Positions 1-7,534 are shown, counted from the first letter of the stretch. The stretch: 35,213 nt of DNA from Clostridium sp. (GCA_012798835.1 JAAZML010000049.1:1-35213); one strand, 5' to 3'. Numbers and translations: made by a program. The notes: generated from the sequence alone by a model not told the origin.

Positions 1-122
1 AAGTCTTCTTAAATATTACCTTGAAGTTAGAGTGTAAACTATGAAACCGCCGTATACGAGAACCGTACGTACGGTGGTGTGGGAGGTCGGTAAATAAAAT
101 AATTATTTACCTCCTACCCGAT
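1..122 (+). mobile_element. Group II intron, 3' end (domains V and VI)
   Basis: The sequence folds as the catalytic 3' end of a group II intron. Domain V: bases 46-54 pair with 70-78, a two-base CG bulge lies at 68-69, and a short distal helix (55-58 with 64-67) closes a small loop. The triad position reads CGC (48-50), as in class C bacterial introns, rather than AGC. Domain VI follows: 91-97 pairs with 103-109 and the GGG at 81-83 with the CCC at 117-119, leaving an A at 116, seven bases before the putative 3' splice site after GAT at 122. A T-run follows, which fits the class C habit of inserting at terminator-like sites. The rest of the intron and any reverse transcriptase gene lie outside the window. 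Class assignment is an inference. Confidence 0.85.
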
Positions 123-358
123 TTTTTAAAAACATGATTTTATTCTTAAAATTACAGCTTGCGCAAATTAGTTCGTTATGAGAATGTTATTTTGCTGGCG
201 TATGTTGTATAATATAATTAGCATCATCACATGGGTCAGGATGTAAAACAACACGAAACAATCAAAATCCGAAAGAGTATTTCACAATATATAACGGAGA
301 ATAAAGCGGCACTATATGCCCAGTGAGAGCAAATATATTTTTAGGGAGGATTTACATA
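123..358 (+). other. Non-coding leader of the RCC1-dockerin gene, with possible promoter
   Basis: AT-rich stretch between the intron and the RCC1-dockerin gene with no convincing gene. Two overlapping TATAAT hexamers lie at 208-213 and 213-218. A TTGCTG at 192-197 could be a -35 element, 15 bases from the second hexamer, which is shorter than ideal. If this promoter is used, the mRNA has a leader of roughly 130 bases. I see no riboswitch motif in it. The strong Shine-Dalgarno AGGGAGGA at 343-350 belongs to the GTG start at 359. Confidence 0.3.
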
Positions 359-2329
359 GTGAGGGGGAAAAGAATAGTTATTGGTGCGATTCTGGCGATA
401 TTCACGCTGTTTGCATCATTGACATCTATTGTGGCATCTGAGGGGACGGGGGATTTTAAAGCACCGCAAAACACAACCAAGTTCAAAGATCTTGATATGG
501 GGTTTGAGTATATTGTGGGGCTTACAGAGGATGGCGGCGTTATGGTCTGGGGAAACAACGATGGCGGGCAGTGCAATGTTCCGGACGGACTAAAAGATGT
601 GGTAAGTATCTCGGCCGGCTGGAGTCATGTTCTGGCACTAAAAGAAAACGGTGATATTGTAGCTTGGGGTGGAAATGAATACGGTCAGGTAGATATCCCC
701 GAAGGTCTTGGTAAAGTAATTGGAATATCGGCAGGGACCCACCACTCTGTAGCAATTAAGGCTGATGGTACGGTGATCGCCTGGGGAGATAACAGATACC
801 AAAAGTGCGAGGTACCCGAGGGACTCGAAGACGTTGTAGAAGTTATGGGGGGAGAGAATCATTCGCTGGCATTAAAGTCGGATGGCACCGTTGTAGCTTG
901 GGGCAACAATTTTTTTGGTCAATGTAATGTACCGCAGGATTTGGAGGGTGTTGAAAAGATTTATGCATCCCATAACCATAATGTAGCTATGAAAGATGAT
1001 GGTAAATTTGTAATGTGGGGTCTTAGCAATTGGGGACAATGCACATATGGCTCCCACTTAACAGGCTATAAATCCCTTGCCCCCGGTGGATTGCTTACCG
1101 TCGGGATAAAGGATGATGGAACCGCTACCGCCTGGGGGTGGAGTGCAAACGAGGTTAGCCCGTTTATGATGGAACAGGGAAAGGTAAAAGCTGCGGCGGC
1201 AGGTCTTCAGCATGCAGCGGTACTGAAAGAGGATGGCACAATTGCAGTGTGGGGCTATAATAAATTCGGACAAACTATTGAACCCAATGTGTTTACCGGG
1301 GTAAAGGATATTGATGCCGGATTTACTCAAGTTGCAATTTTAAAAGAAGATGGAACGGTGTTAAGTTGGGGAGATGATGGTACAGCTATTATACCTATTG
1401 ACAGGGATAGCTGGAAACATGTATTTATGCCCGAGGGCTTAAGCGGCGTAAAAGCTATAGCATCGGGGTATTGGCACACATTAGCGCTAAAAGAGGACGG
1501 CACCGTCGTGGCTTGGGGCGAAAATGAATTTGGGGAATGTGATGTCCCGGAGGATTTAACTGATGTTAGGGAAATATCAGCGGGGAACAGCCATTCTGCG
1601 GCATTAAAAAATGATGGCAGCCTTGTTATGTGGGGAGATAATCAATATGGTCAATGCGATATCCCAGAAGGTTTGGAGGGTATAGCCTCAATACAGATGG
1701 GTTCATATCACTCCACCGCATTAATGAAGGATGGCACGGTTGTGGCCTGGGGCTTTAACGGCAACGGTCAATGTGATGTGCCCGAAGGTCTTACCAATGT
1801 AAAATCCATTGCGGCCGGTGAGGTTCATACATTGGCTGTAAAGAAAGATGGCACTGCTGTAGCATGGGGCGACAGAGGTGTAGGTTTTGTACCAGAAGAT
1901 CTGGATAATGTAAAAGCTGCAGATGCGAAGGGCTTTCATACAGTAGCATTAAAAAATGATGGCACGGTTGTGGCCTGGGGTATAAATGCCAACGGACAAT
2001 GCAACATACCAGAAAACGCCAAAACACATGTTGCAAAAGTACAGTCGGGCGGATGTTTTACGGCGGCTTTAAAAAACGACGGAACATTAATCTGCTGGGG
2101 TTCCTATGATGTAAAACTGGTAGGAAACGTGCCTATGGTGGGGGATCTAGATGGCGATGGAACTATCACTGCCAACGATTTTGCCCGTTTGAAAAAGTAT
2201 ATACTAAATGTGGATAGAAATTTACCCGTACCAAATGGTGCTTACGTAGCGGATATTGACTCCAGCGGAAAGGTTGATTCTCTCGACTTACTGCTGATGA
2301 AAAAGTGGCTTTTAGGGGTTACGGAGTAA
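359..2329 (+). CDS. Secreted RCC1-repeat protein with C-terminal type I dockerin
   Basis: A 656-residue exported protein. I place the start at GTG 359, because AGGGAGGA at 343-350 sits 8 bases upstream; an in-frame GTG at 323 has no such site. Residues 1-27 look like a signal peptide (MRGKR, then a hydrophobic stretch ending VAS). The body holds 14 RCC1-type repeats of about 40 residues, each ending in a VxAWG-like strand and containing an ALKxDGT turn; eight or so carry Cys in a GQC(N/D)(V/I)P motif. Fourteen repeats would fit two seven-bladed propellers (inference). The last 63 residues are a type I dockerin: two calcium-binding segments (DLDGDGTITANDF and DIDSSGKVDSLDL), each followed by a KK-containing helix. 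Dockerins bind cohesins on scaffoldins or cell-surface anchors. The ligand of the RCC1 part is unknown. It is a single-gene unit ending in its own terminator. Confidence 0.9.
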   Translation: MRGKRIVIGAILAIFTLFASLTSIVASEGTGDFKAPQNTTKFKDLDMGFEYIVGLTEDGGVMVWGNNDGGQCNVPDGLKDVVSISAGWSHVLALKENGDIVAWGGNEYGQVDIPEGLGKVIGISAGTHHSVAIKADGTVIAWGDNRYQKCEVPEGLEDVVEVMGGENHSLALKSDGTVVAWGNNFFGQCNVPQDLEGVEKIYASHNHNVAMKDDGKFVMWGLSNWGQCTYGSHLTGYKSLAPGGLLTVGIKDDGTATAWGWSANEVSPFMMEQGKVKAAAAGLQHAAVLKEDGTIAVWGYNKFGQTIEPNVFTGVKDIDAGFTQVAILKEDGTVLSWGDDGTAIIPIDRDSWKHVFMPEGLSGVKAIASGYWHTLALKEDGTVVAWGENEFGECDVPEDLTDVREISAGNSHSAALKNDGSLVMWGDNQYGQCDIPEGLEGIASIQMGSYHSTALMKDGTVVAWGFNGNGQCDVPEGLTNVKSIAAGEVHTLAVKKDGTAVAWGDRGVGFVPEDLDNVKAADAKGFHTVALKNDGTVVAWGINANGQCNIPENAKTHVAKVQSGGCFTAALKNDGTLICWGSYDVKLVGNVPMVGDLDGDGTITANDFARLKKYILNVDRNLPVPNGAYVADIDSSGKVDSLDLLLMKKWLLGVTE

Positions 2330-2350
2330 TATAAAAAGTAGTTGCAGATA

Positions 2351-2396
2351 TTTACCGCAGTAGGGATTTAGCAGATTCCTGCTGCGGTAAAATTTT
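2351..2396. terminator. Terminator between convergent RCC1-dockerin and lacI-type genes
   Basis: Bases 2351-2364 pair with 2378-2391 (14 bp, one T-G wobble, 13-base loop), followed on the plus strand by AATTTT. The hairpin lies between two convergent genes and could act for both, although the T-run is better on the plus strand. Confidence 0.8.
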
Positions 2397-2425
2397 GACT
2401 TTAAACAAGGAAAGGATTGTGTTTT

Positions 2426-3445
2426 TTACTTTAAACGCATAACAGATTGCCTCTTTATAAGAACGGTTGGCAAAAGTATCTTCTCTTCGATATGTTTCTC
2501 GCCTTCTATTTTGTCTATAAGTTTTTTGACCGCCCGTTCCCCCATGGCTTCCTTGTAAATATGCATGGTAGTCAACTCCGGGGAAATATCCTTTGAAGAT
2601 TCAATGTCATCAAAACCGACAAGAGAAATATCCTCGGGAACGCATATATTCATGGCGGATAATGCTTTGTAAAGGCATATAGCTTCGATATCATTGCAGC
2701 AGAAGTAGGCGGTAGGGAGTTTGGATACCTTCTTTAGCCTTTCAACGGCCTTGTCAAGACTTTCATTAAAAAGGGTCGATATTCTCACATCTGTAATACA
2801 TGAGGATTCATTAAAGGGAAGGCCATAAAGTGAAAGAGCCTTCAAATATCCCATATATCTATCGCAAAAACTTGGTGAAGCAAATATATCCCCTGAGAAT
2901 CCAATTTTTCCATGCCCAGACTTAATAAGGTATTCTGTGGCGATATACCCTCCCGACAGGTTGTCGGTTAGAATATAGCTGGCCTCAATATCATCAAAAA
3001 AATCGTCAATTATTACAAGAGGGAGATCTAAGTCTAAAATAGAATTAACGGTATTTTTGGATATGGGTCCGAGCGTAATAATTCCCGAAACAATTCCATC
3101 CTTTATACATGGTGGTGTTGAAAATTCAAGATCGTTATCGAAACTGCAGAGTATGGTACTCAGATTATTTTTTTTTGCTTCGGATTCTATCCCATACTGG
3201 ATGAAAGAGAAAAAACCCACGGAATTCCTAGCCTCATCAGAAATCATAAGACAGATATTATCCGCACGGGAAGCATTGCCAGCGCTTGACTTTTTGTATA
3301 CATAGCCATATTTTTTGGCCGCATCAAGGACGGCCTGTCTGGTTTTATCACTCACACCAGGCATATTCCTTATTGCCAACGAGACGGTATTTTTGGTTAT
3401 CCCCAATTTGTCTGCGATAAATTCCATAGTTATTTTCTTAGACAT
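2426..3445 (-). CDS. LacI/GalR-family transcriptional regulator
   Basis: A 339-residue DNA-binding regulator. The N-terminal helix-turn-helix (about residues 2-45, with TMEFIADKLGITKNTVSLAI and then VSDKTRQAVLDAAKKYGY) is typical of LacI. The remainder (about 57-335) is a periplasmic-binding-protein-like sensor fold with the usual ISLVGFDDIE segment near the C-terminus. I chose the ATG at 3445, because GGAGG is 5 bases upstream; a second ATG four codons earlier overlaps that site. Members usually answer to sugars or nucleosides, but the effector cannot be read here. The neighbours are not an obvious sugar operon: the RCC1-dockerin gene is convergent and yabG divergent, so the target may be elsewhere or may be this gene itself. 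It has its own good promoter. Confidence 0.93.
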   Translation of the reverse strand: MSKKITMEFIADKLGITKNTVSLAIRNMPGVSDKTRQAVLDAAKKYGYVYKKSSAGNASRADNICLMISDEARNSVGFFSFIQYGIESEAKKNNLSTILCSFDNDLEFSTPPCIKDGIVSGIITLGPISKNTVNSILDLDLPLVIIDDFFDDIEASYILTDNLSGGYIATEYLIKSGHGKIGFSGDIFASPSFCDRYMGYLKALSLYGLPFNESSCITDVRISTLFNESLDKAVERLKKVSKLPTAYFCCNDIEAICLYKALSAMNICVPEDISLVGFDDIESSKDISPELTTMHIYKEAMGERAVKKLIDKIEGEKHIEEKILLPTVLIKRQSVMRLK

Positions 3446-3477
3446 GAATTCCTCCATAAAACTTCTCTTTAATAGAT

Positions 3478-3506
3478 ATTATAAAGATTATCATATCTAT
3501 TTGCAA
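3478..3506 (-). promoter_or_regulatory. Sigma-A-type promoter of the LacI-family gene
   Basis: On the minus strand TTGCAA (3506-3501) is followed after exactly 17 bases by TATAAT (3483-3478), about 33 bases before the start codon. The spacing and the perfect -10 make this one of the best vegetative promoters in the window. Confidence 0.7.
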
Positions 3507-3635
3507 CCTACGGGTTCAAAATTATAGCAAATTATATTTTATTTTTGACGAAATCAGATGCCGGATTTAACCCAAGCTAATATTTCCTGGGAAAGAATAC
3601 AAGATTCCAAACAATTCCCTAAAACAGACTTCCTG

Positions 3636-3644
3636 CATATTATA
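3636..3644 (+). promoter_or_regulatory. Possible sigma-K/sigma-E -10 element before yabG
   Basis: CATATTATA fits the CATANNNTA -10 consensus of the mother-cell sporulation sigma factors and lies 31 bases before the yabG start. I do not see a good -35 partner at the usual distance. In Bacillus subtilis yabG is a sigma-K gene, which makes the match more credible than its sequence alone. Confidence 0.4.
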
Positions 3645-3675
3645 CAGTGACTAAATATTTTTCTAGGGGGTTATC

Positions 3676-4482
3676 ATGGCAAAGTATAACATAGGGAGCA
3701 TTGTGGCTAGAAAATCCTATGGCCAGGATATTTATTTTATTGTAAGCGATATTAGGGATAGCAACGGACAAAAACCCGTATACACCTTGAGGGGTCTGTC
3801 TTATAGGGTGATTGCCGATGCCCATGGGGACGATTTGGTAGAAAAGGATCGCAATAGGGCTATGGAAGGACTCCAAAGGCAAGTGATGAGGGCTAAGAAT
3901 GTATCCAGGGGAGTAGCTTATGGTAGATTGTTTCCCTGGGTTCGACGAAGGCCCGGTAGGATTGTCCATATTGATTCTAGTGAACAATTCCTTAATATAT
4001 GCAGGAATTATTATAGGGCGGCAGGATTAAATGTCAAAGGATATTTTGCCGATGAAAGTCGGCAGCCAAATATTATAGGACGTGTATTGGCAGAAGATAA
4101 ACCCGATATACTTGTAATAACAGGCCACGATGGTATTAAAAAAGACAGTGGAGATCTTTACTCTATCGGCAACTATAGAAATTCAGGTTATTTTGTAGAG
4201 TGTGTAAAAAGGGCACGGAGCTACCAAGCGGATAACGGAAAGCTGTGCATATTTGCGGGGGCTTGTCAATCATATTTTGAGGCAATTATGGATGCAGGGG
4301 CAAATTTTGCAAGTTCGCCGGGGCGAATAAACATAAATGCACTAGACCCGGCCATTGTATCAAAAAGGGTTGCCCTTACAAACGCCAACAGCTATGTCAC
4401 TCCACAGCAAATCGCTCGGATTACGGTTTCTGGCGGAAAGGGTATAGGCGGAATAAATACAAGAGGGCATTTGATGGTTTAA
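3676..4482 (+). CDS. yabG: YabG, sporulation-specific protease
   Basis: A 268-residue protein matching YabG along its length. The opening has the IGSIVARKSYG type of start, the middle has PDILVITGHDGI, and later come IFAGACQSYFEA, ASSPGRININALDP and a GGIxTRG-type C-terminus, all family hallmarks. YabG is a peptidase made in the mother cell late in sporulation. It trims spore coat or morphogenetic proteins, and in Clostridioides difficile it also processes germination proteins. The start ATG has TAGGGGG 6 bases upstream. It appears to be a single-gene unit, divergent from the LacI-family gene and convergent with dedA. Its presence is the best evidence that the organism forms endospores. Confidence 0.95.
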   Translation: MAKYNIGSIVARKSYGQDIYFIVSDIRDSNGQKPVYTLRGLSYRVIADAHGDDLVEKDRNRAMEGLQRQVMRAKNVSRGVAYGRLFPWVRRRPGRIVHIDSSEQFLNICRNYYRAAGLNVKGYFADESRQPNIIGRVLAEDKPDILVITGHDGIKKDSGDLYSIGNYRNSGYFVECVKRARSYQADNGKLCIFAGACQSYFEAIMDAGANFASSPGRININALDPAIVSKRVALTNANSYVTPQQIARITVSGGKGIGGINTRGHLMV

Positions 4483-4517
4483 GCATTATTAATGCGGGGA
4501 ATTTTAAAACTGATTTT

Positions 4518-5135
4518 TTAATCTTTCCCCGTCAGCCTTTTTCTTAAAAATATTAAAAGCATAATCAATAAAGAAACAGCAAAGAGGACCAGGAAGACTG
4601 AGGAATAAAGATTCATATACCCAGCAATTTTCTCCCATGAAGAACCTGCAAAAAGGCCTAAGTATACTAGGGCGGTATTCCACAGCAGTGATCCCATTGC
4701 GGTCAGCACCAAAAAGCTTGGTATATCCATTTTGGAGATACCCGCCGGGATTGAGATAAGGCTTCGCACTATAGGTATAAACCTACAAAAAAAGACCGCA
4801 GAATTCCCCCATTTTTCAAATCGAGATATGGTGCGGTTCACATCTTTTTTATCAAAGTGAAGAATTTTCCCCATCCTTCCATCCAGCCATCCCTCCAGTC
4901 GTTCTCTGCTAAACATCCTGCCCGCCCCATAAAGTATAATCGCCCCTAAAAGTGAACCCATAGTAGAAAATAATATTACTCCCCATATGTTTATGTTGGT
5001 ATAGCTGGTCATAAACCCGCCAAAAGTTAGTATGAGTTCGGATGGAATGGGGGGGAAAACGTTTTCTAATGCGATAAGCAGCATTATTCCCAGATAACCG
5101 TACTGGTTCATAATTTGAATTATCCATTCGCGCAT
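4518..5135 (-). CDS. DedA/VTT-family membrane protein
   Basis: A 205-residue integral membrane protein of the DedA (SNARE-associated, VTT) family. Visible features are the N-terminal amphipathic segment (MREWIIQIMNQYG), the ENVFPPIPSELIL motif near residues 24-36, a cytoplasmic loop around 70-105, the CRFIPIVRSLISIPAG motif (about 117-132), and hydrophobic segments at about 135-160 and 175-198. Family members are linked to transbilayer movement of phosphatidylethanolamine or undecaprenyl phosphate and to proton-motive-force upkeep; which applies here cannot be told. The start has AAGGAG 8 bases upstream. It is monocistronic and convergent with yabG, with only 35 bases between the stop codons. 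A CGGGGAA/TTCCCCG pair (4495-4501 with 4525-4531) might end transcription, but the loop is long. Confidence 0.9.
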   Translation of the reverse strand: MREWIIQIMNQYGYLGIMLLIALENVFPPIPSELILTFGGFMTSYTNINIWGVILFSTMGSLLGAIILYGAGRMFSRERLEGWLDGRMGKILHFDKKDVNRTISRFEKWGNSAVFFCRFIPIVRSLISIPAGISKMDIPSFLVLTAMGSLLWNTALVYLGLFAGSSWEKIAGYMNLYSSVFLVLFAVSLLIMLLIFLRKRLTGKD

Positions 5136-5348
5136 TCGATCACTCCTTTACCCTGATATAAATTAATACTAAGATGTAGTTGTCCTATATAACTGTTCTA
5201 TGATTTTTAATATCTTATTTTGCTAAAACAGTTTATATTAGTATGTCATTATAAAATATTTGTTTAAAATTTATAAAGGGCTTGTTGGGAATCAAACTTT
5301 TTGCTAGAGTTTATATATATTCTAAAGGTAGCTAAGGAGGCATTAGAT

Positions 5349-5549
5349 ATGGAGCATAAGTATGCTTTGGGCGAAGTTGTTGAGCTTAAAAAACAGCACC
5401 CCTGCGGTAGCAGGCAATGGGAGATAACACGGGTGGGAGCAGATTTTAAAATAAGGTGTCTTGGGTGTGAGCACCAAGTAATGCTTCCGCGATTTAAATT
5501 TGAAAAAAGCGTAAAAAAAATAATTAAATCAATGCAGGAGGAAGCCTAG
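5349..5549 (+). CDS. DUF951 family small protein
   Basis: A 66-residue protein. The start at ATG 5349 is set by AAGGAGG at 5334-5340, 8 bases upstream; the reading frame is open further upstream, but without a ribosome site. The signature is VVxLKKQHPCGSRQWEITRVGADFKIRCLGCEHQVMLPRFKFEK: an HPCGS turn and a CxxC pair joined by a short beta strand. This is typical of DUF951, a family of about 65 residues found across Firmicutes near housekeeping genes. The two cysteines of CLGC plus the earlier Cys/His could bind a metal (inference). The function is unknown. It precedes htrA on the same strand, with structured sequence in between. Confidence 0.88.
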   Translation: MEHKYALGEVVELKKQHPCGSRQWEITRVGADFKIRCLGCEHQVMLPRFKFEKSVKKIIKSMQEEA

Positions 5550-5578
5550 AAATACATCTGTATTCTTTTATGTTTTTA
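5549..5578 (+). terminator. Weak AT-rich terminator after the DUF951 gene
   Basis: Directly after the stop codon AATACA (5551-5556) can pair with TGTATT (5559-5564), extended by AGA/TCT with one bulged A, followed by CTTTTATGTTTTTATT. The stem has almost no G-C pairs, so termination may be partial. Confidence 0.35.
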
Positions 5579-5591
5579 TTGAAATAATAGA

Positions 5592-5644
5592 TATATATTT
5601 TGTAATATCAAAACTGCTATACAATGTTTATTACAAAATATATA
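5592..5644. repeat. AT-rich 16-bp perfect inverted repeat upstream of htrA
   Basis: Bases 5592-5607 are the exact reverse complement of 5629-5644, with a 21-base spacer. The arms are almost pure A/T, with one G-C pair (TTTTGTAATA core). It lies about 110 bases before the htrA start and 43 bases after the DUF951 stop. It could be a dyad operator, a weak hairpin in the transcript or the remnant of a small element. I cannot choose from sequence alone. Confidence 0.75.
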
Positions 5645-5668
5645 CATTGACTCAAATGCTGAGAAAAA

Positions 5669-5715
5669 GGTCGGCTCCCGGCCTGCAAACACGGGTATTT
5701 TAACCGCATTTGCTT
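5669..5715 (+). other. Structured stretch in the htrA leader, class not recognised
   Basis: GGTCGG (5669-5674) pairs with CCGGCC (5678-5683) through a three-base loop, and GCAAA (5685-5689) can pair with TTTGC (5709-5713) around an internal segment. The two helices stack just upstream of the htrA ribosome site. I do not recognise a known riboswitch. No clear vegetative promoter is visible between 5550 and 5755. Confidence 0.3.
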
Positions 5716-5755
5716 ATCTAAAGCTTTTGATAGTAAAATATAAAAGGATGATGTC

Positions 5756-6922
5756 ATGTTTGATAGAAACAGAAAAAGTCTAGGAGTTTTTAGCATAGTT
5801 GTGATATCGGCAGTTACATCTTTGGGTATGGGTATTTTTACGGTTCTTGGGATAACGGGTTATATGACAAGGGATAAAAATGCAGAGCCACGCCTACTTA
5901 TAGATGATGGAGCTACCGATGATTTCCCAATACCCCAGCGTCTTCGCATTGAGCAGGCCGAACCTGTGGATAAGATACAAGATGTGGCCCAATCTGCATC
6001 CCATGGAGTGGTAGGGATATCGGTGCTCAAACTGGATAGAAGTGCGTTGTTTGATACCGGCGCCATGGAGCGGTGGGGGGTGGGTTCCGGGGTAATTGTA
6101 AGTCCCCACGGTTATATTCTTACAAATCACCATGTGGCCGGAGGAAGGAGCAAAAGGATTGTAGTATCCCTAGCTGATGGCAGGAACTTAGATGGGATAA
6201 CCGTCTGGTCCAATCCTATTTTGGATCTGGCATTGGTTAAAATAGAGGCAGAGGATCTTCCGGTGATTCCTCTAGGGGATGCCAAGCAACTCAAGGTGGG
6301 CGAGCCTGCCATAGCAATCGGAAACCCTCTAGGTCTGCAGTTTCGGGGCACGGTAACTTCGGGAATTATAAGTGCATTAAATAGGACGATAAAAATTGAT
6401 ACCGAAGAAGGGACAAACTACATGGAAGACCTTATACAGACCGATGCAAGCATTAACCCTGGAAATAGCGGGGGTCCCCTTTTGAATTCTAAGGGGGAGG
6501 TGGTGGGAATAAACACGGTTAAGGTGGAAAGTGCGGAGGCAATAGGTTTTGCCATACCCGTCAATATAGCAATACCCATTATTGATAAATACACCAGCAC
6601 GGGCGAGTTTATAGAACCCTACTTGGGGGTCTTTGCATATGACAGGGAGGTAATACCGTATCTTGACAGTGGGATAAAGCTAGAAAGCGGTATATATATA
6701 GCAAGTGTAGATGAGGATGGCCCAGCCTATAAAAATGGGATATACGTTGGCTGTATTATGACCGAAATAGATGGAGAACAAATAAATACGATGATGGAGT
6801 TAAGATGTCATATTTATTCCAAAAAACCTGGAGACATAATAAATATCACCCATATAAGCGGTGGGGAAACTGAAACTGTTCAAATTAAGTTAACTGCAAA
6901 AGAGGCAGGCACCCAAATGTAA
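5756..6922 (+). CDS. htrA: HtrA/DegP-like membrane-anchored serine protease with PDZ domain
   Basis: A 388-residue S1C-family protease for quality control of exported proteins. Residues 10-33 form one hydrophobic N-terminal segment that should anchor it with the protease outside the membrane. The catalytic triad is visible: His126 in TNHHV, Asp157 in NPILDLALVK and Ser238 in GNSGGPL, with the oxyanion-loop motif INPGNSGG intact. A single PDZ domain occupies about 285-385 (PYLGVFAY at its start, GPAYKNGI and the D-G-E turn inside). Length and layout match Firmicute HtrA proteins. The ATG at 5756 follows AAAAGGATG at a normal distance. The leader before it holds an AT-rich inverted repeat and a GC hairpin, which may carry its stress control. 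The guanine deaminase gene follows 57 bases later and may share its transcript. Confidence 0.95.
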   Translation: MFDRNRKSLGVFSIVVISAVTSLGMGIFTVLGITGYMTRDKNAEPRLLIDDGATDDFPIPQRLRIEQAEPVDKIQDVAQSASHGVVGISVLKLDRSALFDTGAMERWGVGSGVIVSPHGYILTNHHVAGGRSKRIVVSLADGRNLDGITVWSNPILDLALVKIEAEDLPVIPLGDAKQLKVGEPAIAIGNPLGLQFRGTVTSGIISALNRTIKIDTEEGTNYMEDLIQTDASINPGNSGGPLLNSKGEVVGINTVKVESAEAIGFAIPVNIAIPIIDKYTSTGEFIEPYLGVFAYDREVIPYLDSGIKLESGIYIASVDEDGPAYKNGIYVGCIMTEIDGEQINTMMELRCHIYSKKPGDIINITHISGGETETVQIKLTAKEAGTQM

Positions 6923-6979
6923 AAGTGGGTGGATATTAACCTGCCATAGCAAGATATAAAATGTAAGGGCGGGATTAGA

Positions 6980-7444
6980 ATGAATGAATTTTTAAAGGCA
7001 GCGATTGAAGAAGCTATTTATGGGGTAGAAAATAATCATGGGGGTCCTTTTGGAGCCGTTGTTGTGAGAGAAGGTAAAATAATTGCAAGGGGTCATAACA
7101 AGGTAATATTAAACAATGATCCTACTGATCATGCGGAGATGATCGCAATACGGGATGCAGCAGGGAAGCTGGGAAGATTCGACTTGAGCGACTGTGAGCT
7201 TTATACTTCATGCGAACCCTGCCCGATGTGTTTTTCAGCTATTTATTGGGCAAAAATACCCAAGGTGTACTATGGCTGTACTCGGGAAGATGCAGCCCAA
7301 ATAGGATTTGACGATAATTATATCTATGAGGTTATTATGGGGGCTACTTCGGATAAAAGGGCAGAGTTTAGACAAATGGGCAGGGAACTTTGTCTTGGGG
7401 TGTTCGAGCAATGGAAGAATAAAGACGGTAAGCGGCACTACTGA
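6980..7444 (+). CDS. guaD: Guanine deaminase (cytidine-deaminase fold)
   Basis: A 154-residue zinc-dependent deaminase that converts guanine to xanthine. It matches Bacillus GuaD in length and motifs: GGPFGAVVV near 21-29, NDPTDHAEM with zinc ligand His51 and proton shuttle Glu53, TSCEPCPMC with zinc ligands Cys81 and Cys84, AIYWA at 87-91, GFDDNYIY, and an aromatic C-terminus (KRHY) like the one that closes the active site in the domain-swapped family dimer. The related tRNA adenosine deaminase TadA would have different motifs around PCxMC and is a poorer fit. The ribosome site is a GGGCGGG-like stretch upstream. It lies between htrA and the T-box leader, without an evident promoter of its own. 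Confidence 0.9.
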   Translation: MNEFLKAAIEEAIYGVENNHGGPFGAVVVREGKIIARGHNKVILNNDPTDHAEMIAIRDAAGKLGRFDLSDCELYTSCEPCPMCFSAIYWAKIPKVYYGCTREDAAQIGFDDNYIYEVIMGATSDKRAEFRQMGRELCLGVFEQWKNKDGKRHY

Positions 7445-7505
7445 CGTGGAAGTAAGTTACAATAGAAAACAATAAAGTTTTGCGGCCACTTCAAGAAAAA
7501 ACGTG

Positions 7506-7534
7506 TTGACTTTATATGCATGCATTGATAGAAT
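7506..7534 (+). promoter_or_regulatory. Sigma-A-type promoter of the ilv-leu T-box operon
   Basis: TTGACT (7506-7511) and TAGAAT (7529-7534) are separated by exactly 17 bases. The predicted start near 7541 leads straight into the T-box stem I. Confidence 0.75.

Noticed and set aside
1058-1330. Open frame of 90 codons opposite the RCC1 region
   Set aside because: It is a mirror of the repeat coding sequence with no start context and no plausible protein features.
600-2100. Regularly spaced similar DNA segments that might suggest a CRISPR or tandem DNA repeat
   Set aside because: The similarity follows the roughly 40-residue RCC1 protein repeats in one open frame. The units diverge at DNA level and there are no exact repeats with unique spacers.
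4483-4495. GCATT/AATGC palindrome between yabG and dedA as a terminator
   Set aside because: Five A/T-rich base pairs with no T-run are too weak to claim.
5710-5739. TTGCTT and TAAAAT with an 18-base spacer before htrA
   Set aside because: A start from it would fall inside the htrA ribosome binding site, leaving almost no leader, so it is unlikely to be the promoter.
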